DNA of 64,000 nucleotides from Pseudoxanthomonas kaohsiungensis (GCF_010211765.1 NZ_PDWO01000003.1:1-64000), one strand, 5' to 3'. Counted from the stretch's first letter, positions 54,626 through 64,000 are shown. Notes: generated by a model not told the origin, from the letters alone. Numbers and translations are program-made.

Positions 54626-55462
54626 TCAGTCGTCCGCGCCGGCACCCGCACCATAGAGCGCCTTGCGCGGCGCGCCGGTGATCTCGGCCGCGAGCTTGGC
54701 AGCGGTCGACGGCGGCAGCTGCCTGGCCAGGATCGCGTGGACGCGGCGGCCTTCGACCAGCTTCGCGTCGGCGTCCTCGCCCACGCCCTGCACGACCAGG
54801 ACGAACTCGCCCTTGCGCTGGTCGGCATCGGCCGCCACCCGCGCATGCAGGTCCGCCAGGGTGCCGTCGAGCACCGTCTCGAACAGCTTGGTGAGCTCCC
54901 GCGCCAGCACCGCCGGCCGGTCATCGCCGAACGCGGCACGCAGGTCCGCCAGCGACTCCTCGATCCGGTGCGAAGACTCGTAGAACACCAGCGTGCGCGG
55001 TTCGCCGGCCAGCGCCGCCAGCCGTTCGCGCCGGGCCGACGCCTTCGCCGGCAGGAAGCCCTCGAAGGTGAAGCGGTCGCTCGGCAGGCCGGCCACGCTC
55101 AGCGCCGCGACCAGCGCCGACGGCCCCGGCACCGGGCTGACCTTCACCCCGGCCGCGCGCGCGGCGCGAACCAGGCGATAACCCGGGTCGCTGACCAGCG
55201 GGGTCCCGGCATCGCTGACCAGGGCCAGCGCCTCCCCGCCCAGCAGGCGCGCGACCAGGCGCTCGGCCAGCTGCTGCTCGTTGTGTTCGTGCAGGGCTAG
55301 CAACGGCGTGCCGATGCCGAAGTGCGCCAGCAACTGGCCGCTGCGCCGGGTGTCCTCGGCACAGACCGCGGCGACCTCCCGCAGGACCTGCTGGGCGCGC
55401 GGCGACAGGTCGCCGAGGTTGCCGATGGGCGTGGCGACGACATGCAGGGTGGCGGCGGGCAT
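54626..55462 (-). CDS. rsmI: 16S rRNA (cytidine1402-2'-O)-methyltransferase RsmI
   Basis: RsmI methylates the ribose of C1402, the nucleotide also modified by RsmH. The 278-residue tetrapyrrole-methylase-fold protein has VATPIGNLGDLSPRAQQVL at the N-terminus, CAEDTRRSGQLL, ALVSDAGTPLVSDPG, and VPGPSALVAALSVAGLP. ATG 55462 (MPAATLHVVATP) was preferred to the upstream GTG 55480. It is divergent from lpoA, the classical yraL-yraM-yraN arrangement. Confidence 0.95.
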   Translation of the reverse strand: MPAATLHVVATPIGNLGDLSPRAQQVLREVAAVCAEDTRRSGQLLAHFGIGTPLLALHEHNEQQLAERLVARLLGGEALALVSDAGTPLVSDPGYRLVRAARAAGVKVSPVPGPSALVAALSVAGLPSDRFTFEGFLPAKASARRERLAALAGEPRTLVFYESSHRIEESLADLRAAFGDDRPAVLARELTKLFETVLDGTLADLHARVAADADQRKGEFVLVVQGVGEDADAKLVEGRRVHAILARQLPPSTAAKLAAEITGAPRKALYGAGAGADD

Positions 55463-55529
55463 CACAGGTCCAGGCAGCACGTGGAAGGTAGAATCCTAAG
55501 CCCTAATCCCCACAGGCCCGGCCCGACGG

Positions 55530-57305
55530 ATGGACATGCCGAACCCCGCATCGCCCGCCCCGCCCCTCCACCGCCTGCGCTGGCTCGCGCCGGCATTGGC
55601 CGTGCTGCTCGCCGCCGGCTGCGCCAGCGTGTCCACCACGCCCGCCACCGCTCCCGAACACGCCGCCGCGCTGGCCCAGCTCGAGCAGGGCCAGGCCCGC
55701 GACGCGGCGCAGCGGCTGGAAGCGCTCGCGGCCGCGGCCCGGGGCAACGCGCGCAACGCGCTGCTGGCCGACGCCGCATTTGCCTGGCACGAGGCCGGCG
55801 ACGACGCGAAGGCGCGCAGCCTGGCCGCCCAGGTCGACGTGCGCCGCACCGGTGGCGCCAGCCTCGCCCGCTTCGCCCTGCTGCAGGCCGAACTGGCGGT
55901 GGCCGCCAGGCAGCCTGCCGCGGCGACCGCGGCGCTCGCGGGCAGCGACCCGGCCGTCCTGCCGGCAGCGCTGCAGGCACGCTGGCACCTCGCGCAGGGC
56001 CAGGGCCTGGAGGCCGGTGGCGATATCGCCGCTGCCGCCGGCGCCCGTGCGCGTGCCGATGCCGGACTGCAGGGCGAGGCGCGCGACGGCAACCGGCGCG
56101 AGATCGAGCGCCTGCTGTCCTCGCTGGACGATGCCACCCTGGCTGCGCGCGCCGCCGCCCTGCCCGCCGGCGACCCGTTGTACAACTTCGCAGGCCGCGC
56201 GCTGGTGCGCCGCGGCCTGCCGCTGCCGCGCCCGTTCGACACCGGCGAGAGCTGGGATTTCTCGCAGCGCGCGCCGGCAGCGGCCGACGGATACCGCCCG
56301 CCGCGCAAGCTGGCGGTCCTGCTGCCGTTGTCCGGGCCGATGGCGACCGCGTCCGGTCCGGTCCGCGACGGCCTGCTCGCCGGCTACCACGCCGAGGGCC
56401 GGGCGCGTCCGCCGGTCACCTTCTATGACACCACGGGCACGCCGGCCGGCGCGGTGGCGGCCTACGCCAGGGCCGTGGCCGAAGGCAACGATTACGTGGT
56501 CGGTCCACTGGGCCGCGACGAAGTCGGCGCGGTGTTCGCCCAGGCCGATGCCCGCGTGCCCAGCCTGGCGTTGAACCGCGGCAACGTCGCGCCCCCGCCA
56601 GGCCACCTGGCCTTCTCGCTGGCCCCGGAGGACGACGGCATCGCCGCCGCCGACTACCTGCTGGCGCGCGAGCACCGCAAGGTGGTGGTGATCGGCGGCA
56701 GCGACGACAACGGCCGCCGCGCGGTGGATGCCTTCCGCGCGCGCCTGGGCGAGCGCGGCGGCAGCGTCGTAGGCGTGGTGAGCGTCGGCGAGCCCGATGC
56801 CAGCGGAAATGTCGGCGACGTGTCGGCGCAGCTGGTCCAGGCCGCCGTCGCGGGCGCCGACTCTGTGTTCCTCGCCGTGCGCGGCGCACAGGCGCGCGCG
56901 CTGGCGCCGCAACTGGCGACGGCCGGCTTCTCGTCGCGGACCCGGGTGGCCGCCTCGCAGCTGCTGTCGGGCACCGGAAAGGCCAGCGAGGACGTGGTGC
57001 TGGACGGCATCGTGTTCCCGGGCGAAGCCTGGCCGGCGCGTGGCGTGGCCGGGCTTCCGCCTTACAGTCAGGTTTCCGAGATGCTGCCGACCGCACGCGG
57101 CGCCGCGGCGCGCCTGTTCGCGTTCGGCTACGACGCCTGGATGATCAGCGCCTATCTCGAGCGGCTGGTGACGCGCAGCGACGGCGAACTGGCCGGCGCC
57201 ACCGGGACGCTGCGCCTGGACGGCTTCGGCAACGTGGCGCGGCAACCGCAGTGGTCGATCTTCAGCGGCGGCGTGCCGGTGCCGCTGGCCGGCAGTGGCC
57301 GCTGA
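55530..57305 (+). CDS. lpoA: Penicillin-binding protein activator LpoA (LppC)
   Basis: LpoA is an outer-membrane lipoprotein that stimulates PBP1A. The 591-residue precursor has a signal peptide with lipobox LAAGC (Cys 31), an N-terminal TPR-like helical domain (about 40-220) rich in Ala, and a C-terminal periplasmic-binding-protein fold starting near [22 protein letters not shown]. The last 11 bases overlap yraN. Low-complexity Ala runs make the N-terminal domain boundary approximate. Confidence 0.92.
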   Translation: MDMPNPASPAPPLHRLRWLAPALAVLLAAGCASVSTTPATAPEHAAALAQLEQGQARDAAQRLEALAAAARGNARNALLADAAFAWHEAGDDAKARSLAAQVDVRRTGGASLARFALLQAELAVAARQPAAATAALAGSDPAVLPAALQARWHLAQGQGLEAGGDIAAAAGARARADAGLQGEARDGNRREIERLLSSLDDATLAARAAALPAGDPLYNFAGRALVRRGLPLPRPFDTGESWDFSQRAPAAADGYRPPRKLAVLLPLSGPMATASGPVRDGLLAGYHAEGRARPPVTFYDTTGTPAGAVAAYARAVAEGNDYVVGPLGRDEVGAVFAQADARVPSLALNRGNVAPPPGHLAFSLAPEDDGIAAADYLLAREHRKVVVIGGSDDNGRRAVDAFRARLGERGGSVVGVVSVGEPDASGNVGDVSAQLVQAAVAGADSVFLAVRGAQARALAPQLATAGFSSRTRVAASQLLSGTGKASEDVVLDGIVFPGEAWPARGVAGLPPYSQVSEMLPTARGAAARLFAFGYDAWMISAYLERLVTRSDGELAGATGTLRLDGFGNVARQPQWSIFSGGVPVPLAGSGR

Positions 57306-57693
57306 GTCAGACACCGACCGCCGCGCCCGCGGCGCCCAGGCCGAAGCGGCCGCGCGCGCCGAGCTCGAAGGCGCCGGCCTGCGCACGCTGGCGGCCAATG
57401 TCGGTTATCGCGGCGGCGAGCTGGACCTGGTGATGCTCGAACCCGGGCGCAGCGGCGACACCCTGGTGTTCGTCGAGGTGCGCCACCGCCGCGGCGGCTC
57501 GTTCGGCGGTGGATTCGCGTCGGTCGACGCGGCCAAGCGCCGCCGCCTGGTCCGGGCGGCGCAGTTGTACCTGGGCAGCCACCCGCGACTGGCGCAGCTG
57601 CCGTGCCGCTTCGATGTGGTCGAGTCGGAAGGCGATCCGGCCGCGCCGGCGATCCGCTGGCTGAAGGACGCATTCCGGCTCGACGACCTGTAG
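57295..57693 (+). CDS. yraN: YraN family (UPF0102) nuclease-like protein
   Basis: This 132-residue protein has the restriction-endonuclease-like fold of UPF0102, with [17 protein letters not shown], the acidic motif [14 protein letters not shown] (ELD) and FVEVRHRR (ExK-like, with Arg-His in place of Lys). Its function is unknown; a DNA-processing role is inferred from the fold. The GTG start at 57295 overlaps lpoA. The stop TAG is the head of a REP. Confidence 0.88.
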   Translation: MAAESDTDRRARGAQAEAAARAELEGAGLRTLAANVGYRGGELDLVMLEPGRSGDTLVFVEVRHRRGGSFGGGFASVDAAKRRRLVRAAQLYLGSHPRLAQLPCRFDVVESEGDPAAPAIRWLKDAFRLDDL

Positions 57694-57783
57694 GTGTCCA
57701 TCTTCATCGGCGACCCGGCATCGGGCCTGCGAGGCCGTCGCCCGGGCCGACGGCGCCGGGTCGCCGATGAATCGGCTCCGACA
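57689..57783. repeat. REP pair after yraN, partly decayed
   Basis: The left half reads TGTAGGTGTCCATCTTCATC, so its stem is mismatched (GTCCAT against ATCGGC). The right half is G-type with a short loop and ends CTCCGACA. The head supplies the yraN stop codon. Confidence 0.75.
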
Positions 57784-57833
57784 ACGATGCGCCGCCGTGG
57801 CCCGGCCATGCCGGCGCCACCTACAATCGCGCC

Positions 57834-59219
57834 ATGGCTTCCACGCTGCCCGCCCCGCTCGATGCCGCACTGGCCGCCCTGCTCGGCCCCGACAGCTGGC
57901 TGACCGGCGAGCAGATGCGCCGCGCGCACGCCGAGGATGATTCGCGCCTGTCGGCGATGCCTGACGCGGTCGCGTTGCCGCGCGATCGCGAGCAGGTCGC
58001 GGCGATCGTGCGGGCCTGCCGGGCGCATCGCGTGCCGGTGGTCGCACGCGGTGCGGGCACCGCCACGACCGGCGCGGCGGTGCCGTTCGCCGGCGGCGTG
58101 GTGGTGTCCTTCGCGCGCATGGACCGGATCGTCGAGATCCGCCCCGGCGACCGCTGCGCGGTGGTCGAACCGGGCGTGCTCAACGGCGACCTGCAGCAGG
58201 CGCTGCAACCGCACGGCCTGTTCTGGCCCCCGGACCCCTCCAGCGCCGACCGCTGCACGATCGGCGGCAACCTCGCCTGCAACGCCGGCGGCCCGCGGGC
58301 GGTGAAGTACGGCGCCACCCGCGACAACGTGCTCGGCCTGGTCGCGGTCACCGGCGAAGGCGAGATCATCCGCTGCGGTGGTCCGTGGACCAAGGATGCC
58401 ACCGGCTACGACCTCACCCACCTGCTGGTCGGCAGCGAAGGCACGCTGGCGCTGGTGGTGGAAGCCACGCTGAAACTGGCCCCGCGGCCGAAGGCGCAGG
58501 CCGGGCTGCGCGCCTTCTACCGCGATGCAGCGGCCGCAGCGGCGGCGGTCGCGCGGCTGATGGCGCAGCCGCAGGTGCCGGCGATGCTCGAGTTCATGGA
58601 TGCCAGCGCTATCGCTCTGCTGCGGCGCAACGGCAGCGACGTGCCCGACGCCGGCGCGATGCTGCTGGTGGAAGCCGATGGCGACGACGACACCCTGTTG
58701 CCGGCGCTGCAGGCCCTGGCCGACGCGGCCGAAGGCGACGGACTGGTCGCGCTGGACGTGGCCGTCGACGGCAGCGCACGCGATCGGCTCTGGGCGGCGC
58801 GGCGCGCGCTTTCGCCGGCGCTGCGCACGATCGCGCCGGGCAAGATCAACGAGGACGTGGTGGTGCCGGTGTCCCGCATCCCGGACCTGGTAGCGGGGGT
58901 CGAGGCGCTGTCGGCGGAGGCGTCGTTGCCGATCGTGGTGTTCGGCCATGCCGGCAATGGCAACCTGCACGTCAACATCATGTACCGCCCCGACGACGCG
59001 TCCGAAACCGCGCGCGCGCAGGCCGCGCTGCCCCGGGTGTTCGCACTGGTGCTGTCGCTGGGCGGCACCCTGTCCGGGGAGCATGGCATCGGCGTGGCCA
59101 AGCGCGACTGGATGGAACGCGCCTTCGACGCGCCGACCCTGGCGGCGATGCGGGCGATCAAGGCCGCCCTGGATCCGGACGGGATCCTCAACCCCGGCAA
59201 GGTGCTGCCGCCGTTGTAG
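57834..59219 (+). CDS. FAD-linked oxidase of the GlcD / D-lactate dehydrogenase family
   Basis: The 461-residue flavoprotein likely oxidises a D-2-hydroxy acid (D-lactate, glycolate or D-2-hydroxyglutarate). The PCMH-type FAD domain has VARGAGTATTGAAVPFAGG near residue 65 and PSSADRCTIGGNLACNAGGP near 135. The C-terminal domain has the metal/substrate motif GHAGNGNLHVN and GTLSGEHGIGVAKRDWM. No iron-sulfur (GlcF-like) or GlcE partner is adjacent, so it is probably a stand-alone enzyme. Which substrate it uses cannot be read from the sequence. The stop TAG (59217-59219) is a REP head. Confidence 0.88.
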   Translation: MASTLPAPLDAALAALLGPDSWLTGEQMRRAHAEDDSRLSAMPDAVALPRDREQVAAIVRACRAHRVPVVARGAGTATTGAAVPFAGGVVVSFARMDRIVEIRPGDRCAVVEPGVLNGDLQQALQPHGLFWPPDPSSADRCTIGGNLACNAGGPRAVKYGATRDNVLGLVAVTGEGEIIRCGGPWTKDATGYDLTHLLVGSEGTLALVVEATLKLAPRPKAQAGLRAFYRDAAAAAAAVARLMAQPQVPAMLEFMDASAIALLRRNGSDVPDAGAMLLVEADGDDDTLLPALQALADAAEGDGLVALDVAVDGSARDRLWAARRALSPALRTIAPGKINEDVVVPVSRIPDLVAGVEALSAEASLPIVVFGHAGNGNLHVNIMYRPDDASETARAQAALPRVFALVLSLGGTLSGEHGIGVAKRDWMERAFDAPTLAAMRAIKAALDPDGILNPGKVLPPL

Positions 59220-59313
59220 GAGCCCATGCCCATGGGCGACAGGGCGACTCGGTTAGCGAGACGAGGCGGGCACCGACGGGGCATCGGGTCGCCGATAAGG
59301 ATCGGCTCCTACA
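59215..59313. repeat. REP pair between the FAD oxidase and aminotransferase genes, C/G orientation
   Basis: The left C-type REP has an altered loop (GCCCAT-GCCC-ATGGGC). The right G-type REP carries GCCGATAAGGATCGGC. The left head is the stop codon of the preceding gene, and the element ends 23 bases before the next start. Confidence 0.9.
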
Positions 59314-59336
59314 ATGAGGGCGCAGACGGACGGAGA

Positions 59337-60507
59337 ATGGCGCTGGACACCTCGGCATTCGACGCGATCACGCTGGACCAGCTGCGCGCCGGCGGCGGGC
59401 TGAAGTGGCGCGCCTTCCCGGACTGCATCGGCGCCTTCGTCGCCGAGATGGACTTCGGCATCGCGCCGCCGATCCGCGATGCGCTGCACGAGGCGGTGGA
59501 GCGCGGCCAGGTCGGCTACCTTTCCGCCCCGCCCTTGCGCGCCATGGCCGAAGCCTGCGCACGCTGGCAGCAGCGGCACCATGGATGGGACGTGCCGGCC
59601 GACATGATCCGCGCGGTTCCCGACGTGCTCGGGGCGCTGGAAGTCGCCTGCCGCCATTACCTGCCGGCCGGCGCGACGGTCGCGGTGCCGGTCCCGTGCT
59701 ACATGCCCTTCCTGCCCCTGCTGGCACTGCTCGGCCATCCGGTGGTGCAGGTGCCGATGCTGCGCGGTGAAGGCGACTGGAGCCTCGACGAAGCCGCGCT
59801 CGACGCCGCCTTCGCCGCCGGCGCGCGCATGCTGCTGCTGTGCAATCCGCACAACCCGATCGGCAAGGTCTACGCGCGCGCGGAACTGCAACGCATCGAC
59901 ACGATCGCCGCGCGCCACGACGCGCGGGTGTTCGCCGACGAGATCCACGCGCCGCTGGTCTACCCGGGACATCGGCACGTGCCCTATGCCACCGTCTCGG
60001 CCGATGCCGCGCGGCAGGCGATCACCGCCGTCTCCGCCTTCCAAGGCCTGGAACCTGGCCGGCCTGAAATGCGCGCAATTGGTATTCACCCGGCCGGACG
60101 ACCTGCAGCGCTGGCGCGAGGTGGGCCATTTCGCCGGCAACAGCACCTCGACCCTCGGGGTCGTGGCCCATACCGCCGCCTGGCGCGACGGCGATGCGTG
60201 GCTGGAACCGGTGCTGGGTTACCTGCAGGGCAACCGCGACCTGCTCGGCAGGCTGCTGCGCCAGCACCTGCCGCAGGTCGGATACATCGAAGCGCAGGGC
60301 ACGTACCTGGCCTGGCTGGACTGTCGCGCACTTCGGCTCGATGGCGCGCCGCACCTGTTCTTCCGCCGGCACGCCCGGGTCGCGCTGACCGACGGCGCCG
60401 AATGCGGCGATGGCGGCGAAGGCCATGTACGCCTGAACTTCGCGATGCCGCGGCCGCTGCTGGTCGAGGCCGTCGAACGCATGGCGGCCGCCGTCGCCGC
60501 ATTGTAG
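59337..60507 (+). pseudogene. PatB/MalY-type aminotransferase (cystathionine beta-lyase-like) with a single-base frameshift
   Basis: The gene encodes a PLP-dependent fold-type I enzyme of the PatB/MalY group, expected to cleave C-S bonds. The first frame gives 234 residues from ATG 59337 (ribosome-binding site GGACGGA), including FPDCIGAFVAEMDF, VPDVLGALEVACRHYL, NPHNPIGKVY and FADEIHAPLVYPGH. One extra T near 60039 then shifts the frame. The remaining 155 residues (SKAWNLAGLKCAQLVFT to VERMAAAVAAL) lie in the next frame and end at a REP-borne TAG. The missing junction would be SASK, containing the PLP lysine. Without the extra base the protein would be about 389 residues, the normal length. 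A sequencing error, a recent mutation and frameshifting are all possible. Confidence 0.85.
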
Positions 60508-60598
60508 GAGCCGATTGATCGGCGACCCGACGCCGCCGGCACAGGCGACGCCCGGCTTCTCCAGACTCCCGGCCCGCCCCTCGATGGGCTCCAGCAGG
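60503..60598. repeat. REP pair after the aminotransferase gene, right half decayed
   Basis: The left G-type REP (GCCGATTGATCGGC) is intact and its head gives the gene's stop codon. The right half is reduced to TCGATGGGCTCCAGCAGG, recognisably C-type. Confidence 0.7.
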
Positions 60599-60613
60599 CA
60601 AGCCGCCACGACG

Positions 60614-60710
60614 GTGGCGGGAGCCGATCCCATTGGCGACATGGGCATCGGGATACGTGCGAGTCGCGCGTGCCGACCGCGTCGGGTCGCCGATGAAATC
60701 GGCTCCTACA
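60614..60710. repeat. REP pair downstream of thiL, G/G type
   Basis: The left half lacks the GTAG head (GGGAGCCGATCCCATTGGCG). The right half is an intact short-loop G-type. Both stems are GCCGAT-like, so the element departs from the C/G rule and may be a recombinant. Confidence 0.7.
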
Positions 60711-60736
60711 AGCGGGAGGCGCCGCGAAGGAGCAGG

Positions 60737-61741
60737 TCAGCCGAAATGCACGTATCCGGACTGCGGCGAGCGCCATTGCGTGCCGTCGGCCGCCAGCGCA
60801 CGCACGCCTTCGCCGGCCACGATGCGACCGATCCGGGTGGCCTCGACGCCGGCCTGTTCCAGCGCCAGGCTGACCGGTTCGCGCAGGTTGGCCGGTGCGG
60901 TGAAGCACAGCTCGTAATCGTCGCCGCCGGTGGCCTGGAACGATGTCCGCCGCGCGCCGAAGGCGCGCTGCAGCGCCACCGACGCCGGCAGCCGCTCGAG
61001 CCACACTTCGGCGCCGACGCCGCTGCGCTCGCACACGTGACCCAGGTCGGCCAGCAATCCGTCGGACACGTCGACGCAGGCATGCGCCAGGCCCATCAGC
61101 GCACGGCCCGCGGCAACCCGAGGCAGAGGCCGCCGCAGGCGGTCGCCCAGCCAGGCGGCGATGGCTGGATCGACCGCCGGCAGCGGCTCGCCGGAGGCCG
61201 GCGGCACATGTCCGTCGAGCGCCAGCGAAGCCGCCGCGTCGCCCAACGTGCCGCTGACCCAGACGTCATCGCCCGGACGGGCGCGGTCGCGCCGCAGCGC
61301 CGCGCCGCATTCCACCCAACCCATCGCGGTGACCGCGATCGACAGCGGCCCCCGGGTCGTATCGCCACCCACCAGCGCGATGCCGTGCATCGCGGCCAGT
61401 TCCTGGAATCCGTCGACGAAGGCCGATACCCAGCCGGCGTCCTCCCGTGGAAGCGACAGCGACAACGTGCACCAGGCCGGCCGCGCGCCCATCGACGCCA
61501 GGTCGGACAGGTTCACCGCCAGCGCCTTCCAGCCGATGTCGGCCGGTGCCGTGCCGGCCGGGAAGTGCACGCCCTCGTTCAAGGTGTCGGCGGTGACCAC
61601 CAGCTCGTGGCCGGCGGGCATGCGCAACAGCGCGGCATCGTCGCCGATGCCCAGGACGACGCCTTCGCCGCTTCCGGGCATGGAGCCCGCGCTGGCGGCG
61701 GCGCGCGAGCGGATGAGTGCGATGAGGTCGAATTCGGCCAT
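60737..61741 (-). CDS. thiL: Thiamine-monophosphate kinase ThiL
   Basis: ThiL phosphorylates thiamine monophosphate to the active pyrophosphate. The 334-residue PurM-fold protein has VLGIGDDAALL near residue 29, VTADTLNEGVHF, VNLSDLASMGARP, VGGDTTRGP, and CVDVSDGLLADLGHV. It lies downstream of nusB, in the conserved rib-nusB-thiL order, about 112 bases on. Confidence 0.96.
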   Translation of the reverse strand: MAEFDLIALIRSRAAASAGSMPGSGEGVVLGIGDDAALLRMPAGHELVVTADTLNEGVHFPAGTAPADIGWKALAVNLSDLASMGARPAWCTLSLSLPREDAGWVSAFVDGFQELAAMHGIALVGGDTTRGPLSIAVTAMGWVECGAALRRDRARPGDDVWVSGTLGDAAASLALDGHVPPASGEPLPAVDPAIAAWLGDRLRRPLPRVAAGRALMGLAHACVDVSDGLLADLGHVCERSGVGAEVWLERLPASVALQRAFGARRTSFQATGGDDYELCFTAPANLREPVSLALEQAGVEATRIGRIVAGEGVRALAADGTQWRSPQSGYVHFG

Positions 61742-61853
61742 GGCGCCATCTTGCCCGCATTCACCGGACGGGGGTGGCGGGCGTTCCCTGCCACCGTCGG
61801 CGGCGGGCGGAACGCGCGCCCCGGAGCGACGACCGCGGCCGCCGCGGGCAATC

Positions 61854-62327
61854 TCAGCCGCGGCTGTTGCGCCCGGCCTGCACCTCGACCGCGCGCCAGT
61901 CGGCGCTGGCCCGGTCCAGCACGCCGTTGACGTAGGTATGGCCGTGTTCGGAACCGAAGCGCTTGGCGATCTCGATGGCCTCGTTGAGGACCACGCGATA
62001 GGGCACGTCGGGACGGTGCAGCAGCTCGTAGGCCGCCAGCCGCAGCACCGCGCGCTCGATCGCGTCGACCTCCTCGACCGTGCGGTCCAGATGCGGCGCC
62101 AGCGCCGCGTCCAGGCCCGCGCGTTCGGCCAGCACGCCGCGGACCAGGTCCTCGAAGTACTCCAGGTCGGCCACTTCATGCGCCTGCTCGTGGGCGAACT
62201 GGGCGATCACCTGCTGGGTCGTGCCGCCGGAGATCTGCCAGGCATAGATGGCCTGCAACGCGCGGCGGCGTGCGCGCCCGCGCAGCACCGGATCGACACC
62301 CGTGCGCGGGCGGTAGGGACGGTTCAT
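61854..62327 (-). CDS. nusB: Transcription antitermination factor NusB
   Basis: NusB binds boxA RNA with NusE in rRNA antitermination. The 157-residue all-helical protein has [14 protein letters not shown], the central [37 protein letters not shown] in adjoining pieces, and a C-terminal helix with [10 protein letters not shown] 62327 overlaps the ribH stop (ATGA), indicating translational coupling. Confidence 0.95.
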   Translation of the reverse strand: MNRPYRPRTGVDPVLRGRARRRALQAIYAWQISGGTTQQVIAQFAHEQAHEVADLEYFEDLVRGVLAERAGLDAALAPHLDRTVEEVDAIERAVLRLAAYELLHRPDVPYRVVLNEAIEIAKRFGSEHGHTYVNGVLDRASADWRAVEVQAGRNSRG

Positions 62328-62791
62328 CGCAGGTGCTCCAGCAGGTTGACCATTTCCAGCGCGGCCAGCGCCGCTTCCTCGCCCTTGTTGCCGTGGCTGC
62401 CGCCGGCGCGCGCCTCGGCATCCTCGAACTTCTCCACCGCCAGCACGCCATTGAGCACCGGCACGCCGGTGTCCAGCGCCACCCGCATCAGGCCCTGCGC
62501 GCAGAGGTCGGCGACGTGTTCGTAATGGCGGGTGTCGCCGCGGACCACGCACCCGAGCACGATCAGCGCCCGATGGGCACCAGCGGTGGCCAGGCGCTGG
62601 GCGGCCAGCGGCAGTTCCCAGGCCCCCGGCAGCCGGACCACGTCCACCGCCTCGTCGGGCACGCCGTTCCCGGCCAGGCAGCGGCGGGCGCCGGCGACCA
62701 GGGCGTCGGTGATGCGTGCGTTCCAGCGGCTGGCCAGGATCGCGAAGCGGGCGTCGGCCGGCAGACGCAGGTCGCCTTCGTACAGGGTCAT
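62324..62791 (-). CDS. ribH: 6,7-dimethyl-8-ribityllumazine synthase RibH
   Basis: RibH condenses the RibB product with 5-amino-6-ribitylaminouracil to lumazine, the riboflavin precursor. The 155-residue protein has [38 protein letters not shown], and [16 protein letters not shown] with the catalytic His. It lies downstream of ribB(A), separated by a 218-base region of palindromic repeats. Confidence 0.96.
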   Translation of the reverse strand: MTLYEGDLRLPADARFAILASRWNARITDALVAGARRCLAGNGVPDEAVDVVRLPGAWELPLAAQRLATAGAHRALIVLGCVVRGDTRHYEHVADLCAQGLMRVALDTGVPVLNGVLAVEKFEDAEARAGGSHGNKGEEAALAALEMVNLLEHLR

Positions 62792-62887
62792 GGGGACGTG
62801 GATTCCTCGGGGGTCGGACAGTTTAACGGAGCCGGGCGCAGCCGTAGCGCGGCGCCCTGCCCCGCGGCCAGGTCCGGCGAGCCCGGC

Positions 62888-63013
62888 GTAGAGCCGGGCT
62901 CTGCCCGGCTGCGCACGTCCGACGGAGCGACGTCGTAGAGCCGGGCTCCGCCCGGCTGCCCACGTCCGACGGAGCGACGTCCCGGCAAGCAGCGGGGCAG
63001 AGCCCCGCTCTAC
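62888..63013. repeat. Second GTAG-headed palindrome family between ribH and ribB(A)
   Basis: Two tandem 47-base units (62888-62934 and 62935-62981) each carry GTAGAGCCGGGCTC followed by GCCCGGCTGC and a CGTCCGACGGAGCGACG hairpin. An inverted copy (62989-63013) reads GTAGAGCGGGGCTCTGCCCC on the minus strand. The head matches the GTAG signature, but the stem is unrelated to the GTAGGAGC family. The inverted copy supplies the stop codon of ribB(A). Similar GTAGAGC palindromes are known from Stenotrophomonas, from memory. Confidence 0.8.
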
Positions 63014-64000
63014 AGGGTGACGTACTCGACGACCTCCAGGCCGTAGCCGGCCAGCCCGACCTGCCTGCGCGGGGTGCCCAGCACCCGCAGCCGGCCCAGG
63101 CCCAGGTCGGCCAGGATCTGGGCGCCGGCGCCGTTGCGACGCCACTGGCCGACGTCCTTGGTGTTGGTCTTCAGCTCCGGCTGCTTGCGCAGCCGGGCCA
63201 GCAGCGCTTCGGCGTTGCGCGGCTCGGACAGCACGACCATGACCCCCTGCCCTTCGGCGGCGATCGCCCGCAGCGCATCGGTGGCGTGCACGCCGAAATC
63301 GTCGCGGCGCCAGTGCAACAGGTCGCTGAGCGGGTTTTCCACCTGCACCCGCACCAGGGTCGGCACGTCCCGCCCGGGGGTGCCGCGGACCAGGGCGAAG
63401 TGCAGCTCGTGGGCGATGCGGTCGCGGTAGGTCAGCAGCCGGAACGGACCGAACTCGGTATCGATCTCGCGCTCGTCGATGCGCTCCACGGTGTGCTCGG
63501 TGGCCAGCCGCCAGGCGATCAGGTCGGCGATCGAACCCATCTTCAGGCCGTGCTCGCGCGCGAACACTTCCAGCTCCGGGCGCCGGGCCATGCTGCCGTC
63601 GGCGTTCATCACCTCCACCAGCACCCCGGCCGGCTCCAGCCCCGCCAGCATCGGCAGGTCGCTGGCCGCCTCGGTGTGGCCGGCGCGGGTCAGCACCCCG
63701 CCGGGCTGGGCGGCCAGGGGGAAGATGTGGCCGGGCTGGCTCAGGTCGGACGGCCTGGCATCCGGACGGACCGCGGTGCGGATAGTGTGCGCCCGGTCGT
63801 AGGCGGAGATGCCGGTGGTCACGCCCTCGGCCGCCTCGATGCTGACGGTGAAGTTGGTCTGGAACTGCGCGGTATTGGTCTGCACCATCGGCGCCAGGCC
63901 CAGCTGCGCGCAGCGCTCGCGGGTCAGCGACAGGCAGACCAGGCCGCGGGCGTGGGTGACCATGAAGTTGATGTCGGCCGGGCGCACCAGCTCGGCGGCC
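63010..64000 (-). CDS. ribB: 3,4-dihydroxy-2-butanone-4-phosphate synthase RibB with a degenerate GTP cyclohydrolase II-like domain, 5' end outside the window
   Basis: The frame stays open to the right edge, so the N-terminus is missing. The visible N-terminal part is Rib[33 protein letters not shown], and [25 protein letters not shown], which includes the catalytic region. The C-terminal ~200 residues resemble GTP cyclohydrolase II, but the zinc-binding cysteines are absent ([19 protein letters not shown] where the Cys-rich loop should be). It probably makes dihydroxybutanone phosphate only. The TAG stop lies in a GTAGAGC palindrome. Confidence 0.92.
   Translation of the reverse strand, partial: AAELVRPADINFMVTHARGLVCLSLTRERCAQLGLAPMVQTNTAQFQTNFTVSIEAAEGVTTGISAYDRAHTIRTAVRPDARPSDLSQPGHIFPLAAQPGGVLTRAGHTEAASDLPMLAGLEPAGVLVEVMNADGSMARRPELEVFAREHGLKMGSIADLIAWRLATEHTVERIDEREIDTEFGPFRLLTYRDRIAHELHFALVRGTPGRDVPTLVRVQVENPLSDLLHWRRDDFGVHATDALRAIAAEGQGVMVVLSEPRNAEALLARLRKQPELKTNTKDVGQWRRNGAGAQILADLGLGRLRVLGTPRRQVGLAGYGLEVVEYVTL

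Overview
The window is a very GC-rich, gene-dense piece of a gammaproteobacterial chromosome, most likely a member of the Xanthomonadaceae/Lysobacteraceae (Lysobacter, Luteimonas, Pseudoxanthomonas or a relative). The pointers are a pilB-pilA-pilC-pilD-coaE block, a division and cell wall (dcw) cluster without murD, a prepilin peptidase without the usual cysteine tetrad, a MutT-ThiE fusion, and abundant GTAG-headed REP palindromes with a REP-associated tyrosine transposase (RAYT). No plasmid, prophage, CRISPR or rRNA signal was seen.

Layout. 1-13.7 kb: a TonB-dependent receptor cut by the left edge, a YbaL-type antiporter, RecQ, a very long Lhr helicase and, divergent from it, a class II UvrA. 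14-22 kb: tRNA-Lys(TTT), queC, queE, then the Tol-Pal operon in order ybgC-tolQ-tolR-tolA-tolB-pal-cpoB, all on the minus strand. 22-23.2 kb: a four-unit REP array abutting a RAYT gene. 23.2-29.1 kb: type IV pilus genes (pilB, pilA minus; pilC, pilD plus) and coaE, with good sigma-54 promoters before pilA and pilB. 29.5-35.4 kb: a MutT-ThiE fusion, secA, an M23 peptidase and a divergent DciA-like gene. 36-53.5 kb: lpxC and the dcw cluster from ftsZ back to mraZ, in which all twelve junctions from mraZ to ftsA overlap. 53.7-57.7 kb: rnpB, a block of long inverted repeats, rsmI, lpoA and yraN. 57.8-64 kb: a GlcD-type FAD oxidase, a frameshifted PatB-type aminotransferase, then thiL, nusB, ribH and ribB(A), the last cut by the right edge.

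Functionally the window is dominated by envelope biogenesis: peptidoglycan precursor synthesis and septation, Tol-Pal constriction and outer-membrane linkage, lipid A commitment (LpxC), Sec export, and pili.

The most unusual material lies between genes. I count about 30 copies of one asymmetric element of roughly 100 bp. Each has a REP hairpin with a GCCCAT/ATGGGC stem at one end and an inverted REP hairpin with a GCCGAT/ATCGGC stem at the other. They form local arrays with a recurrent period near 118 bp. The GTAG head supplies the TAG stop codon of seven genes, including the RAYT gene itself; a second GTAG family supplies that of ribB(A). A separate set of GGA-loop hairpins resembles RsmA/CsrA sites. 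One lies between tolQ and tolR, one is embedded in the murG 5' end, and several sit between rnpB and rsmI.
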